NCBI GenBank assembly: GCA_014905825.1
Contig: JACGCN010000001.1
Location: 3,472,001 to 3,536,000 of the forward strand
Reading direction: 5' to 3'
DNA length: 64,000 bases
Source: Lyophyllum atratum
Lineage: Eukaryota; Basidiomycota; Agaricomycetes; Agaricales; Lyophyllaceae
In this document: positions 1 through 16,483 of the stretch, in pieces
Position numbering within the stretch: position 1 is the stretch's first letter
Layout: each line of letters begins with the position of its first letter
Made by a program: the position numbers and the translations under genes
The notes under the pieces: generated by a model
What the model saw: only the letters and a program-made list of their open reading frames with translations
What the model was told of the DNA's origin: nothing
The model's database searches: none

Positions 1-1437
1 TCTCCTTGTATGCCAGGGCTGGTTCCGGGAACCGAGGCACGGCTTTTTTGCCAATAACCGACTGAGTAACATCATCAAGAAAGATCAGCCTGGCTTCCAC
101 CTGGCCACTTATATGTGCGTCATTCGGGAATCATACGTTGAGCGGTACTGAGTGCTAGTGCAGGAATAATCTCTTCAATAAGGTCACTGTCAAGTTTTCA
201 GAAATGGTTAACCACCCCGATCCGGAATTTAGGAAGAGCAATGATCCTCTCCATACCGCTTTCCAACTCTCGCACAATACCAATGTCTCATTCTTTGGTG
301 CCGATGGATGGCTCACCAAAGATCGAGAAGAGGCGATCAAGTTCGGCTTGTCGTCTGTATGCCGCACTTCGTGGATAGCACACCTCCACTGACATCTCAT
401 TATAGTATAGGTGCCGTTGGACCTACCTCAGATCCTGGCGTGGCCGCAGATTTCCCTTGGGCTGAGTTCGCGAAAGGAAAAGACGCGATCGTCGATGTCG
501 GCGGTGGGCAGGGAACCCTCTGCTGTTCGCTTGCCAACAAGTAAGTATCTACCTCGAGGACCGTCACCTGGTCTTGATACACCATCGTCAGGTACCCTGA
601 AATCAAGCAATTCATCGTCCAGGACCTTCCCGAGACTAGAGAAGCTGCGGAATCCTTCATTGCACTAAAGGGTCTATCAGATAAGGTCAAGTTTGAGGCT
701 CAGGACTTCTTCAAGCCGCAAAGACGCCAAGGGAAATATGTATTCGTCATGCAACGAGGTATTTTCCCCTGTACCTGGCAAAATACGCACCCTTTGCCTA
801 ACACATGAATCTTTTAGTCTTGCACGACTGGAGCACAGAAGAGGGTAAGCAAGAACAGGATGTTCTTACCGTTTGTTCTGATCGCTGTAAAATCATTCAG
901 GCGCAAGAATGCTTCGCCACATACGAGATGTCCTTAACGAAGATGTCAGACCGTCCTTTGGACTTCCTTTTTCACAGTGCCAAACCAGTTCTGATTCCTT
1001 TAACATTTTTAGAGCTGTCTCCTGATCATAGACACGATCATACAGCCAGGAGTCCTGTCATGCACGGGCCCCGCCCTTTCGGATTCACTTGCCAAATCGA
1101 ACAAGAACTCATACGAGCCTGTGCCCCCACCTGAATTCATCCCTGCCGATTTTGGTGATGCGAGTCGCCTACAGCACCAGATCAATGTGGCCCTGACCGC
1201 TCTGTGTAACTGTGGGTGTCCTTTTCTTTTTGGAATGTTGTGCCTGTCGTGCTAAGGAACACCACTAGCCTTTGAGCGTACATTGCCGCAGCTGGAGGCG
1301 ATGGTCGAATTGGGTGGCCTCAAAATCAAGAAGGTGAACGCCACCAGGTTTGTCCCTTGAGCCTTTATCGATGGATATGCATTGACATTTTTGCGGTTAG
1401 AGGTTGGGCATCTATCACAGAAGTTGTGATAGCTTGA
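1..1437 (+). CDS. Class I-like SAM-dependent O-methyltransferase, 3' part (5' end outside window)
   Basis: Transfers a methyl group from S-adenosylmethionine to a hydroxyl of a small aromatic or phenolic substrate, probably in the cytosol; such genes are often part of secondary metabolism. The window starts inside the dimerisation/winged-helix domain (FFANNR, typical of plant-type and fungal O-methyltransferases). After several short introns the SAM site DVGGGQG is read at about 500-520. The later motifs QDLPET, VLHDW and LLIID are also in family order, and the gene ends with SITEVVIA and a stop at 1435-1437. The introns can all be joined in frame; one needs a donor at about 350 rather than the stronger-looking one 3 bp further on. 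The substrate cannot be told from sequence. Family call is strong; exon borders are approximate. Confidence 0.88.
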
Positions 1438-2521
1438 AGGATTTCTCTCGCTCCACCTCCATAGGTCTAATCACTCGCTGTCTGTACCATCGATAGGACT
1501 TAGATCACGCTGCATCACACTCATGACTGAATGGAGACTTCGATTACAAGTAGAATTCATCTCAGACTGGCAACGTCTCCTTTTTCAGCCTTTCGGTCTT
1601 TCTTTTGAGAACCTGGTTCAATCATAAGGGTGTAGAAGTTTGCGCGAACGCATGTTGTTTTACGGACCTGGATCAAATGGTTGGCTGGTGCTTCTCCCCA
1701 GATTTACCTCAGGTTCAACTTCCGTGTGTGACCGAAAAAATCATTGGCGAGCATCTACGTTAACGTCGTTGCACTGTTGCAGAGCTCAGAAGACAGCAAC
1801 CGCTTCGCCTGAGGGTTCGTCAATCGCTACAGGTTTTTTTTGGTCTCGGTAACTGCATAAGGAACAAGTTGATGCCGACGCATCGCACGATAAAGAACGT
1901 CTATCAGGGCCGCCTTTCGCTCTCCAAGGCCGGCCGTACCTAAAAAACCTACATACGAGACGACAATATGTGGTGTTTGCTTTCAGGTGTCAGAGTGGGC
2001 CCTACGTTACGCAGTGCCTTAAATTCTCTCTCACTTTTATGTTGCTATGATACTCGCCTTCGCTAAGTCACGAACTTGCGTCAATAAAAAGGTAGCAAAT
2101 ACATAAAGGGCTGCAACCCACTCGGGCTAGGTGTGCAATCTCCTCATGTGGGAAGGACAAGGACAACCTGACGACAGCCATGCGAATTATGACGCACAGA
2201 GGTATGTTTCCATGATTGGTATTTGTGTGGCGTGCTCAGTTGATGTTATCGTTTAGATCGCGCATACTTACTGAAAGCGGCAGAACAGAACTTCAGCATA
2301 TGACAATGCAGATAGCGGTCAGGGTAATGCCAACGATGAATGGCGCGCGGCCGCATACTACCTGCGGCAAAGGTGCGTTGACTGCGCTGCGCGGGGTTCA
2401 AGTTAAACGAGGTCTGCGGAGCGTGACCGCGCTGACATAATAGACATACTTATAGGAACCACTCGGCTGCGGATAAGACTTGGTTGCGTACACTCAGGAC
2501 CTTCACCTCTTTCCGCTACCA
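1438..2521. other. Intergenic, no supported gene
   Basis: About 1.1 kb between the O-methyltransferase stop and the NBR1-like start. Only short open frames without recognisable motifs or splice logic are present. It presumably holds the 3' end of the first gene and the promoter of the second. Confidence 0.5.
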
Positions 2522-5500
2522 ATGTTCTCCGTCAAAGCTACATATCGCGGTGAGATTCGCAGGTTCTCGTTCCCAGATTCTACGTCGTTCCCTTCCTTTG
2601 ATCAACTTGACAATCAAGTAGGTCCTCATCGGTCTCGTACACCGGCGCTTGTCTCATAATCTCTAGCTTCACCGTGTTTTTCCTTCAAGAAACACCTATT
2701 ACCTATCCAAGCTCCTCTTCTGTCCCGATTCTTCCAAACCTGGTCGTATACTCATAGCCCGAGAGGTTCACAACGCTGACGACTACAACAAATGTCTCGT
2801 ACCCTTCCAGGGACGTTCGTGGCCCAATGCTTTGCTCAGGTTCTCCCTTCTTGACGAGGACTCCAATGGTATTGGCTCGGGAGCCTTCCTTGGCCAAACT
2901 GTTGGACAAGTGCCCTGGGGGACGGGTAGCAGCAGTAACGACAGCTCGTCACAGCCACAAACCACACCTCGTCCTATTTCATCCTTCTACATACCACCAC
3001 CTCCTGTTACATTCGCGGTGCCCCCACGTGCTTTTTCTCAAGCCCCGATGGACATTGACCCTGTACTCGTCGATGTTTCGAACCAGAGCTCACATAGATC
3101 ACATTCAGAACCGCGCTCTGTGCCACCGCCGCCGACGTATAACTTGTCTGGATGTTGTTCTGTGGCTCAAACGAAGGCCGAAATCCAGGATCTCCTTCAG
3201 ACCTTTCAACAAGACCTCGACCGTATTCTGAGTCGCACTTTCGAATACAGTCCTCCCAATCAGAATATGGACCACATGAACGCCACCATGAACGCCACCA
3301 GAAACACTTCTCCGACCGCCCCTGTCAACAATCCATTCTTGCCCTCAGACTTTCACTGTTCGTCCTGTGGGAAACCTGCTGTTGGACAATGGTTTACTTG
3401 CAGTGCTTGTTCGGCCGTCATGGTCAGTCCTTTTCACTTATAAATTGCGTCACTCTCACCTCCTTTTAGTGCTCTGAATGTAACATATACGATAGAGCTA
3501 ATTTCTGCACTGTCTCCCACGGGCGCCATACATTGAGGCCAGCTTCCTTACGGAACACCTCTATGTCAAGCGGCCCCTTCCCTTCTTGGCCTCTTACCTG
3601 GTCGTCATGGACACCTCGACCTTTGCCATCCCTTCCTCCAGTTCCTCCTCTGTGGGTGCCGTCAGCAACGTCGACGGGTAATAGTTTTGCTTACCCTTCC
3701 CGACGCATGAGCAGCTCTCCAACTGTCGAACCATTTATACCACCGTTGACAAGCTTTGATCCTATCCCACAACCCTCGGATTTCCTCCCACCAGTTTCAA
3801 GTATGTATTCCCCCTCACTAGCAGCCCCCGTATCTTCGGGCCCAGCAACGCCTGTACCTTTCCCTCCAACCCCGCCGCCGCCTGCCATACATCGAGGTGT
3901 CATCTGTGATGCGTGTGATTTAACGATTGTGGGTATTCGACACAAATGCCTTGATTGTCCTGGTATGTCGTAAATTATAAATACATCATGGAAGGCTCAC
4001 TGCAGAATACAGATTATGATCTTTGCACAGCATGCATGTTATCTGGTTCATCAGAACATCATAATCCTCGTCATCAGTTCTTCGAGCTTGCTGAACCGAC
4101 CCGTATCGTCGTTCATACCGTAAACGTCGACGATGAACATGCATCACTTGATCCCGCTCCCTTTGCGCCAGCGCCAGCTGCGTCTGATCTTTCTATTTTA
4201 CATCATGCGACCTGTGACCTGTGTGATTCTATAATTCAAGGCTCCCGATATGTGAGCTCGTTTCTTCTCGTCCTCGACTGATTACTAATCAACTCAAACG
4301 TGGTAGAAATGCACCATTTGTCCAGATTTCGACACTTGCAGCTCGTGTTTTACGTGCGACACTTGTTATCTTATATTACCTTCGGTCAATCTGACATGCG
4401 TACTCAGCATAACCGACGAACAACACCCCGATCATTCTTTCGTGAAGCTATCGAAGACGGAAGATTACATTGTCAGTTACTCCTTTACAACATCTTACTC
4501 AACATACTCACCGTAACCATACAGTCTCGTGGTGATTCCATCCGTCGTCATCATTTTGCAAGGTGCGATGGTAGGTCATTTAGGTCACTCTCGTTCGATG
4601 ACGTGGTTGACGAAGGAAATCTGTAGTATGCACGAAGTCCATCGAAGGCGTCCGTTATAAGGTTCGTTCATCTCCTATCAGCGAGGTGACCAATTTTGAC
4701 CTTAGTGGTAGTGTATGCACCCTACTTGCCCCGACTTCGACCTTTGCGAGAAATGTGAAGCTCTTCCCATCCCTCAGCACCCCGACAACCATCCATTGCT
4801 GAAAATGAAATCCGTGGAAACGGTTATACCGACTGTCTATCGCGTGGGGCAAACATCTACACACGCGGTGCCTGAGAGTGTCCGGACTCCTGCCTATGAG
4901 CATGGATATATGCATAACCCGTCCTTTTCTTGGGGCACTGTCGCAAGCGAACCGCCTTCGCCTATAGTTCAGGGAAGAAATCTCATAAGATCTCCCTCTC
5001 CTACCCTTGGATTCAGATCTTCCTATGAATCAGTGGAGAGGGCGTTAGGCTCGGTGGCTTCTGAGTCAACGTACGTCTTACTTCCGATGCATCGAAAGAT
5101 TGCATGCTTACTTATACCCTTATCTCTAGGCTTGCGCCCCTTGACCACTTGACTCTGGAATACCGATCAAGTTCTCCGGCGAGCGTTCACTCTAACCCCT
5201 CGCTTGGGCCTCCTCCAATGTCGGACGAATCGTCTTTTTTCTCGCCTCAGTGGACGGCACCGACTTCTTGGGGCACGCCACGTTCTCCGACCCTGATCCA
5301 ACCGGCTTCTGGCAGAATCCCTTATTCCGTAAACCACGAGGAGCTCCCGACTGCCAGGTTCGATCCCGTGGTAGGACCGTTCTCTGTATCGCCCTCGAGC
5401 CCAGTTACCTCCAGAATTCCTGACTTCGATGGCGCAATTCCCGCTCCTTTGCTTAATGGTGGATCATGGTATGGTGGAGGGTTGAATAGTCTCATGGGAC

Positions 5501-6559
5501 CCACCGTGGGGCAACTTGATACTGATGATCCCCGTCGTGAACACGAGGCAGCCGAACCTTCCAGTCCCCACCAAGCCATCGCGGCGGAGTCCCCACTGAA
5601 TAACGAAGCTCTGCTCAGTCGGCCGCCAATCTCTGAAATGCAGCAAATCACGCCGCCGAACAGCCGGTCGCTTGCAGAGCTCCTAAATGACTACCGTTCC
5701 ATGTCAAGCCTTCGCTCAGAAGGTCACGAAGCTCTTAACCGAAGCCTCACCCCTGACATCATGGAAGATACATTGTCTGCTGGTTTTATCGAAGACGTCA
5801 CAGCTCCTGATGGCCAAATGTTTGCAGCGGGTGTCACATTCATCAAGGTATGGAGGATGGTGAATAACGGAACGCGTGATTGGCCGGCGTCCACAGAAGT
5901 AGTGTTTGCTGGTGGGGCACAGCTTACCAGTGGCAACCCTCCTCCGCATATCCAGCCTATGCGCACCGTCGGCCCCCTAAAGCCTGGTGAAGAGAAGAAT
6001 GTGTGGACCTGCGAGCTCAAGGTTCGTCTTTCGGGTAGTTCTGAAATTTGACTGAAACAGATGGTTTAACAGGCGCCTGATGCACCTGGGAAGTACACGA
6101 GTTACTGGAGACTGCAGGACGACAAAGGCCAACTATTCGGCGACAGCATTTGGGTTGAGTGAGTACATCAGATCGAGATCCCGGGACTCTTGGACTCACC
6201 TCCGGCCTCTTAGAATCGAAGTCGTAAACCCTTCCTACTCCCACATCGATGAATCTTTAACCTCCTCATCAATCATTGTGATGCCTGATCCTACTTTACC
6301 TCGAGAATCACCCACCAGCCCTTCAAGCGAGAGGGTCGTCTCAAGATCGCCGACAATCCTCACTGAGGAGGCTTCCGATGATGGTGTTTCTGACTCTGAT
6401 TCTGTTTCTCTTATCAGTATGCCATCCTCCGAGGATGAAGAGGACGCTGTTTTATGGGCAGACAGTCGTGCAAGGGCGACAGCTGATTACGTAGCCGAAC
6501 ATACGCAGGCCATGGAGTATGTCCTCCTCTACGACGACAACACCTCTGAAGAAGAATGA
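2522..6559 (+). CDS. NBR1-like selective autophagy receptor (PB1 - four ZZ fingers - FW/NBR1 domain)
   Basis: NBR1-family proteins bridge cargo to Atg8 on forming autophagosomes, or in some fungi to the ESCRT/vacuole route. Domain order seen: a PB1-like N-terminus (about residues 1-90, with a basic VKATYRGEIRRF start); four ZZ zinc fingers with paired CxxC motifs (near 3355-3530, 3900-4080, 4205-4350 and 4600-4800); a long Ser/Pro-rich linker; then the FW (four-tryptophan) domain at about 5760-6220 with VWRMVNNGTRDWP and SYWRLQDD. The C-terminus is acidic and contains EYVLLYDD, a possible Atg8-interacting (LIR) core of the W/F/Y-x-x-L/I/V type. The start ATG at 2522 is chosen because it opens the PB1 fold directly. 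Many small introns. Identity is well supported; the LIR is inference. Confidence 0.87.
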
Positions 6560-6819
6560 AGCCTGTGATCTTTATCGGTGTATATATGAACGATTTCTCC
6601 CTCTTGTGGATATCGACTCCTCTTGTACTTGTATAAATATATGTTTTACATCGATCATCAGGTCCTCTATGCTTCATCAGCCTTCAATTCATGATATCAC
6701 TCAATATGTTGGCTCACAAGAAGGTTCAGTTGCGGGCTGTAAATGCAATAACAGCATCCATGCCCACCACAGCGGTTCTGAAATGTTCCAAGTTAGGTCC
6801 CTAGGTTGACACGTCAAGG

Positions 6820-7718
6820 TCAGAGATATGTCCATCTGGCAGCGGCGAGCGAACTGACCGTTTCAAAGTGCAACTGGGCTCCATAGCCCACGCCTTCGGT
6901 TCCCACTAAGGTTGGGGCAACGGTTACGATGAGCGAATCGATAACAGATCTGCCGGACGGGGCTTCTGCAAAGAAGGAAGCTATGATACGCGCACCACCT
7001 TCCACCATCAAAGTACGAACTCCACGGTGGCGAAGTGCGTGCAAGATAGCTTCGATTGGCAGTCGATCTCCTGTGCCTTGTAAGCTTCAGAGGCGGGGAG
7101 ATATTTTGAAATCATACCTTTTGGAAGGGGAATTTGGATTACCGTCGCTCCAGATTTCTCGAGTCTTTCTAGGCGTCCCCGCATCTCTTCATCGTCGGAT
7201 ATGGCACATATTACCCAAGGTCGCCTGCCTCGGCCATTCTGGTAGTTTGTCAAAAGCTTGCAAGTCGGAGGAAGTCTGAGCCGAGTATCGATGACCACAG
7301 GTCTGGGAAGATTGTGCTTTGCTTCATCTGACAAAGGGGGGAGATGGCGGGCTAGGAGCAACTGTGAGCGGTGCCCACGGATGGTATCATGATAAACTTG
7401 CAAACCGTTGAGCTGAGGATCGTCGTTGAGAGCCGTCCCGATTCCGACCAGAATCGCATCGTGCATGGTTCGCATCCTGTTTTCCCCATTTCAAGATGGG
7501 TACTGATTTCGGGTGGCTGATGGGGGGACAAACCAGTGTGTTAGAATCATGCTCTCCTTCCCACTTAAAATGAGTTGCTTTCCATGCTGCCCAGCGATCT
7601 TGGCGTCGAGAGACTGAGCAAATGTTAGGGTAACTAAGGGACGATCCTCTGGTACTGGTATAGTCGCGTAACGTGAAAGGACCGAGGTTAACAGTTCGGG
7701 CGGAGAGCTGTTCGCCAT
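6820..7718 (-). CDS. RIB7: RIB7: 2,5-diamino-6-ribosylamino-4(3H)-pyrimidinone 5'-phosphate reductase
   Basis: Second step of fungal riboflavin synthesis: NAD(P)H-dependent reduction of the ribosylamino-pyrimidinone to its ribitylamino form. The RibD C-terminal (dihydrofolate-reductase-like) fold is evident: LTFAQSLDAKIAG near the N-terminus, then KESMILTHWMRTMHDAILVG across an intron at about 7476-7532, GIGTALNDDPQLN, and LMVEGGARII near the C-terminus, where the VEGG loop binds substrate. A second intron lies at about 7080-7125. ATG at 7718 (MANSSPPELL) is preferred because it gives the usual short N-terminus. The N-terminal deaminase domain of bacterial RibD is absent, as expected for fungal RIB7. 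No frame problem seen. Confidence 0.93.
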
Positions 7719-7859
7719 TGAGATGACCTGTCCTATAATTAGACCACGATCGTGTGTTATTTGATTGCAAAGGCTTTGGCTCACAAGTCAGCCCTGACTG
7801 AGTCAAGGGGCTCGGGGTGCTAAAAATATCATCGCTACAAAACTCCACCTCCTGCAACC

Positions 7860-9632
<1,773 letters not shown>

Positions 9633-10128
9633 TCGATGACCGAAGCTGTACAGTTGGATTCAGAGGTACAGACTGGAAGTTGTCCTCACAGTAAGCATCT
9701 TTGGCATATGTTATAATGCAATGCTCTCGATGTTCATTTTTGGATATATCTTAGCAGATCTGCTGCTATTCTTGAATGAATACATATGGATTCTACTGCA
9801 TTGAAGGTTTTGACTATTCCACGTCGTAGTATCAACGGTCGTCCCTATCTCAGTGAAAGAAGAAAGTGCCATCGGCAGCCGTCGGCTGGAAATTCGTGGT
9901 TCATGCTCGATTGTGAGGATGTTGGGCATCTCGCCTACAATTAACGATGATTAATTTCTAGCCTATGCGGGCATGTGGATCTTGTGTGTATTGAAATTCT
10001 ATCTTTGCTTTTGCTTTGCTTCGGAAATGACGCTCAGTGGATTACGTAAAACATGAATAAACAACGGCCCGAAGAAGGACTCGTATGCTGCCGTCCGCAG
10101 CATTGGCTTCCACTCAGATTCTACGATC
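9633..10128. other. Intergenic spacer between the two MetAP2 copies
   Basis: About 500 bp. No supported gene; presumed terminator of copy 1 and promoter of copy 2. Confidence 0.5.
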
Positions 10129-11898
<1,770 letters not shown>

Positions 11899-12393
11899 GT
11901 GGCTGGCAGCTGGGATATGAAATTCCGTGAGATACCCTTGTACTTAACAGCCTAAAATGGAGAACGGGGACTTTGGAAGCAATATAGTTGAAGCCGAGGG
12001 AACTGTATGGGGAATAGAGTCCATTCCCCGCACTCGGATGAAATGAGCTGAAGCCGATCCGATAATCAATTACAGCTGGTGCCGAATTTAGGCAGGTCGG
12101 CAGTTAACATCCTGATGGCAGTAAGAATAGCAGGCACACTGTAGACATGGCATAGTCTGGCATACTGTAGTCAATTCAGTGCTTGAAGCTGTACTCTTAG
12201 CTGTACGCGACCAGGGGGTAAATGGTAGGGAGAAAAGAGAATTCCAAATGAATTGCTCACGGATGTTGTGAAGACCCGAGGTCGGCAAGATCGGCAGCGG
12301 ATGAGCAACTGAATTTGAATGTCTCTGCTTCACCCCTGGTCGTCGCTCCTCCGTCCAAGCTGTATATTCTCTTGATATCCCCCAGGGCCATCC
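11899..12393. other. Intergenic, no supported gene
   Basis: About 500 bp between the MetAP2 stop and the hydrolase start. No motif-bearing reading frame seen. Confidence 0.45.
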
Positions 12394-14657
12394 ATGCCTT
12401 GCATTTTCCACTGGGCTGGTCTTTCCGACCCGTCTACAGTGAATCTTGATGAATATGACAAGGACCTCTCTACAGACTTCCTCTTCCACTACGCGACTCC
12501 GGGTGTGACCCCTCCGTCGGCTCGAGTAGATCCGAAGATGCAAATACAGCCTCGGCGACCACTGAGGATTTGGGATTTCTGGAGATATGGTCTCGTCGTT
12601 GCTTCCAAAGGTGAGTGCGACCCAGGAGTCGCATTCGTATCACGGCATACTGACCATATCTGTAGCTACTGAAATAACAAGAGATGTCCTTTCGCATCAT
12701 GTATGGGGTCCTCGCAAGAAGTCTTGGGGCATCGAGATGACAATAGTCTCGAGCATTATGCGGGGGGCAGGACGGCACACCTCTTTGATTGACATTGTAA
12801 GTCGTACCCCGTTCATTACTTCGGATTTCCTTACTCAAACAATGTCCTAGGCTACCACCAGGATGCTCATGAGTGTCGGCGGGCTGGTACCGCTGCCAGC
12901 AGACGCGCTCGTGACGCCAGTCTCCTTCCGCGTCAAGAAGCGTAACCTTCCTGGTATTCTCGCTGAGTTCGATGCCGCCGAAGACGGGATGCGTGAACTG
13001 TCTGGTGAGTGGGTGGTGGGGAAGAAAACCTGGCACCGGCTGCAAGTCGAGTGGAAGACCATTCAAAATCAATCCTCGTCTGACACTCAGACTATCAACG
13101 AGGGTCTGAACACGAAAGAACAGGTAATTCTATATATCCACGGCGGTGAGCACACTCGGTCACATCTACCACTGGGATTCCTGACGTTCTGCCACTTCTA
13201 GGAGCCTACTATCTGTCTAGTGCTGCTGCACAGCGACTCATATCCATCCCCCTGTCAAAGTTCACTGATGCTCGGGTCTTCGGTCTGTAAATTCCATCGT
13301 TTTGACTTGATGTATCTGAACATGCTCCAGCCCTGGACTATCGTCTGGCACCCTGAAACGGTGTTCCCTGGCCCTCTCCACGACGTGGTCAGCGGGTATC
13401 TCAGATTGGTGGAGGACCTGCAGATTCCACCTGAGAACATTCTTCTTGCTGGGGACAGCGCTGGAGGCGGCCTATGCCTTGCCCTCCTCATGTACCTCCG
13501 TGACAATAACCAGTCGTTGCCTGCAGGGGCCATTCTAATGTCTCCGTGGGTAGGTGAGTACCGCATCAGCCTTCTCGCCCAAGGATCATGACTAAGACGG
13601 AGTGTAAGATCTAACTATGAGCTGTGAATCGTGGGACTCCAATGCAAACTTTGACGTCGTCCCCTTCCCAGCTCAGGATCATATGAATCCCATCGCCCTT
13701 TATCTTGGCCAACGGATGGAAGAATATTTGACGCACCCATATGCCAGCCCCCTTTTCGGAAATTTCGAAGGGCTTCCGCCTCTACTAATACAAGTAGGAG
13801 ATGCAGAAGTGCTACGTGATGAAGTGACGCTTCTAGCTCGAAAGGCAACTCTGGCTGGTGTTGATGTACGACACGAATTGTTCGAAGACGCCGTATGTTC
13901 TTTGCCATATATCCGTTCATCCTTGTGAATGCCTCCACAGATTCACGTTTTCCAAACTTATCCGTTCCTCACGGCTACCCGTCGCGCATTTTTGTCCATG
14001 AAGGACTTCGTTCAAAATGTCCTTCCCCAGATCAGGACTCGGCCGCCACAGCAGCTCAACGTCCGTGCCGAACGGCAACTCGAAGAAGAAATCGAGAACG
14101 AGAACGCGACTGTCGTGCGCGGCGATGGTGTCAAAACCAAGAGCGGCATGGAGGGGGTCAATGACACAATGGGAGTCGAGGAGACGACCGACCCGGAGAA
14201 GAACGACGACAAAGGAGAGGAGTACCGCAGTTGGACGCGCAGTTCGCGCTTCTGGCCATTGGTCAATCTACCATCTCCGATGAGCGCCTCTGACCAGCGC
14301 CCGCCTCGAATGGAAAATGTCGCAGCGACTCAACCACCGTCTCCTGCAGTCTCTTCCCAGCCTTCGACAGATACTTCAGAGGACAATAACGGTATACGAC
14401 GGATACGGTCTGCAGTTAGCATCGCTGCACCGGCTCGCCCCCCTCTCATTGTTCGGCCACATCATCACCAATCTCCCGATCTCGAGTCGCGGCGAGCTAG
14501 CCCTGGCCATATTTGCCTTCCACCTGCCCCAGTTATATCCCTTAACTCTCCCGCTCAGTCTCCATTTCATTCGCCATCTCTTTCCCGTGTCAGTGTCAGC
14601 CATCCAGACATCGCCTCTCTCGTCAAGAATTGGTCTCACCCTAGTCTAATCAACTAA
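12394..14657 (+). CDS. Alpha/beta hydrolase fold-3 (hormone-sensitive-lipase-like) esterase with long disordered tail
   Basis: Predicted carboxylester hydrolase acting on sterol or lipid acetyl esters; substrate unknown. Motifs in order: the oxyanion-hole HGG at about 13140 followed over an intron by AYYLSSAAAQ; LDYRLAP; the nucleophile elbow GDSAGGG at about 13453; the acid in QVGDAEVLRDEV at about 13793-13828; and the catalytic His in IHVFQTYPF after the intron ending at about 13939. About 220 residues of Ser/Pro-rich tail follow. Between LDYRLAP and ETVFPGPLHDVV one extra base (TGA at 13354-13356) breaks the frame of a motif that is otherwise perfect. No splice alternative that I found repairs it. 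Start at 12394 is the first ATG of the frame; an upstream start is possible. Confidence 0.85.
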
Positions 14658-14854
14658 ACAACACTTCGTGGGGCGGCGCACCTACTAGCATCCGGCTCCT
14701 GACCTTCCATTCTTTCGTCCCACTAACTTATGTACCTTCGCATATTCGCCCCACGTGTATTAACTCTGCATCGCGCATACATACCATTTAGTCAATAGTG
14801 TAATAGTATCCTTTATAAAGATAGTTATGCTGTCCCTCTTGTAACTGAAACCTG

Positions 14855-16375
14855 CTAATAGCCGACAGAGTTCCTCCGTGCACTAGCTTGCACTGCTAGT
14901 CCCTTCCTGTGTATCTCAAGCTCCTCGATCACATTCATCAACGCATTACACTCCCAATTTCCATACAGGAATCCCTCATACAGCATCGTCGTGGCCAGCC
15001 ATGAGAGGAAGATTGTTAGCACGAAGAATATGGGGTTGATCCAGACGTGCGGGAGCCATGACGTGCCAACAGTAATCCCGAGGAGGAGCAGCAGACAGAG
15101 GTAAAATATTCTGAGCTCTTTCCGGGAGCGCTGCCGCGAAAACTGGTAGCAGGAAGTCAAGGCCTGAATGACTGTGGCTGTCGAGGCACTAGAGAGCTCC
15201 GACGTCACCGGGTCAGGAGTGGGAGCTCGTCCTTCTTCGTTGTGTATCTCGATGTCAAAAGTGGCTTCGAGGCCAAAATGGTCGGAGAAAGAAAAGTCGA
15301 AGCCGGGTACCTTGCCCGTCATAACGACTTTACACTCAGTGGCTTTGATTAAGGGGAACGTCCTGTCCGGGTTCACATACGGCCGCTGAGGCTGGCGGTA
15401 TAGGATATAGTCGAGACGTTTGCCCCAAAACTTGCGGGCGTGGTGGTCGAGGGGCTTGCCTGCCGAGTATGAGTTCAGGGGAGAATCAGCCGTGACACCG
15501 TATTTTTGGATGGCTTCGAGCGGGTTGGACACTGGGGTCGATGTGCTGTCATTCGGGTGTGTCACGAGCCATGAGTCGGCTAGGCCAGCATGCTCGCGGA
15601 TAACTGCGATTGGGAGCGTTGTGGGTATACTGTTAAAATCACCACACTGGAAATTAGGTAAGATATGACCTCTCGCATGAAACATCGGGAAACGTACTGC
15701 GATGACATAGCGCCCCGCTTCTGCAGCCTGTCGTGTCAACTTGGCGAACTCCCATGCGTTGACCAGACGATGGGCTCTATTATATTCAGGTCCATCTTCG
15801 CCACCTTTTGCGAATAGCTATGAACGCATAGTTAGTGTAGAAAAGACTCTTAAGGCGAGAAACATACATGCGTGTTAAATACTTGCACTTGTCCAATTAC
15901 TGGATGGAGTATGGTCACACTTGAAGCGCTTTCCCAACAAACCAATCGCCCGCAATCACGTCTATGGGAGCACCATTGAGTGAATAAGGATGTACCGAGG
16001 TTGATATTATGGGGTATCTTGTGAATATGGCTAGACCTGCTCCAAGTGCACCGCTACCACGAGGTTCGTTCAGCCACAGTTGCAGGACCTCTGGGAAGAA
16101 AACTCAACCTGTAGAAGAACTTTGAGTGTGGTAGACGCGTCGCCACCCTTTGCTGAACCTTCTCATAGTCTGCAAAGACCCATAGTTCCTGGAGGGCAAT
16201 GATGTCGTAGTTTGAGTGGGAAAGTTCTTCCGCTATGGCCTCAATGCGTTGATTACGGTTCTTGGCGACATATTTGAGACCCCTAAGCATATTTAAGCAC
16301 TTCATGCAGTTAAACTGGTATATCTACACACCAGCAGTTGAGGGTGAAGACACGAATTTGATTTTCAGTGTCCAT
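14855..16375 (-). CDS. ISC1: Inositol phosphosphingolipid phospholipase C (ISC1 / neutral sphingomyelinase family)
   Basis: Hydrolyses inositol phosphosphingolipids or sphingomyelin to ceramide at ER or mitochondrial membranes. It opens with MDTENQIRVFTLNCW, the normal N-terminus of the DNase-I-like fold. ALQELW carries the Mg-binding Glu, followed by the family segments FTRYPI and FNTHLFAKGGEDGPEYN, then GDFNSIPT, and the catalytic SDHFGLEATF. The C-terminus has two adjacent hydrophobic helices (about 15000-15110), as in yeast ISC1. At 15921-15930 one base is missing: the frame reading GDWFVGKA must shift to read SVTILHPVIGQVQVFNTH. Because both sides are strongly conserved, an assembly indel is the likelier cause. 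Converges with the hydrolase gene. Confidence 0.9.
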
Positions 16376-16483
16376 GCAAGTGGTGTTGTGAGAGTAGGCT
16401 GGACGGCTCCTCCGGACCGCTAAGACGTGACTTGTGACTGAGGCGGATTGTGTGACCCCACCAAGGCTTTGGTTAGAACGGCG

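Noticed and set aside
12470..13072. A 200-codon minus-strand open frame
   Set aside because: Antisense to the hydrolase N-terminal exons and introns; no motif of its own.
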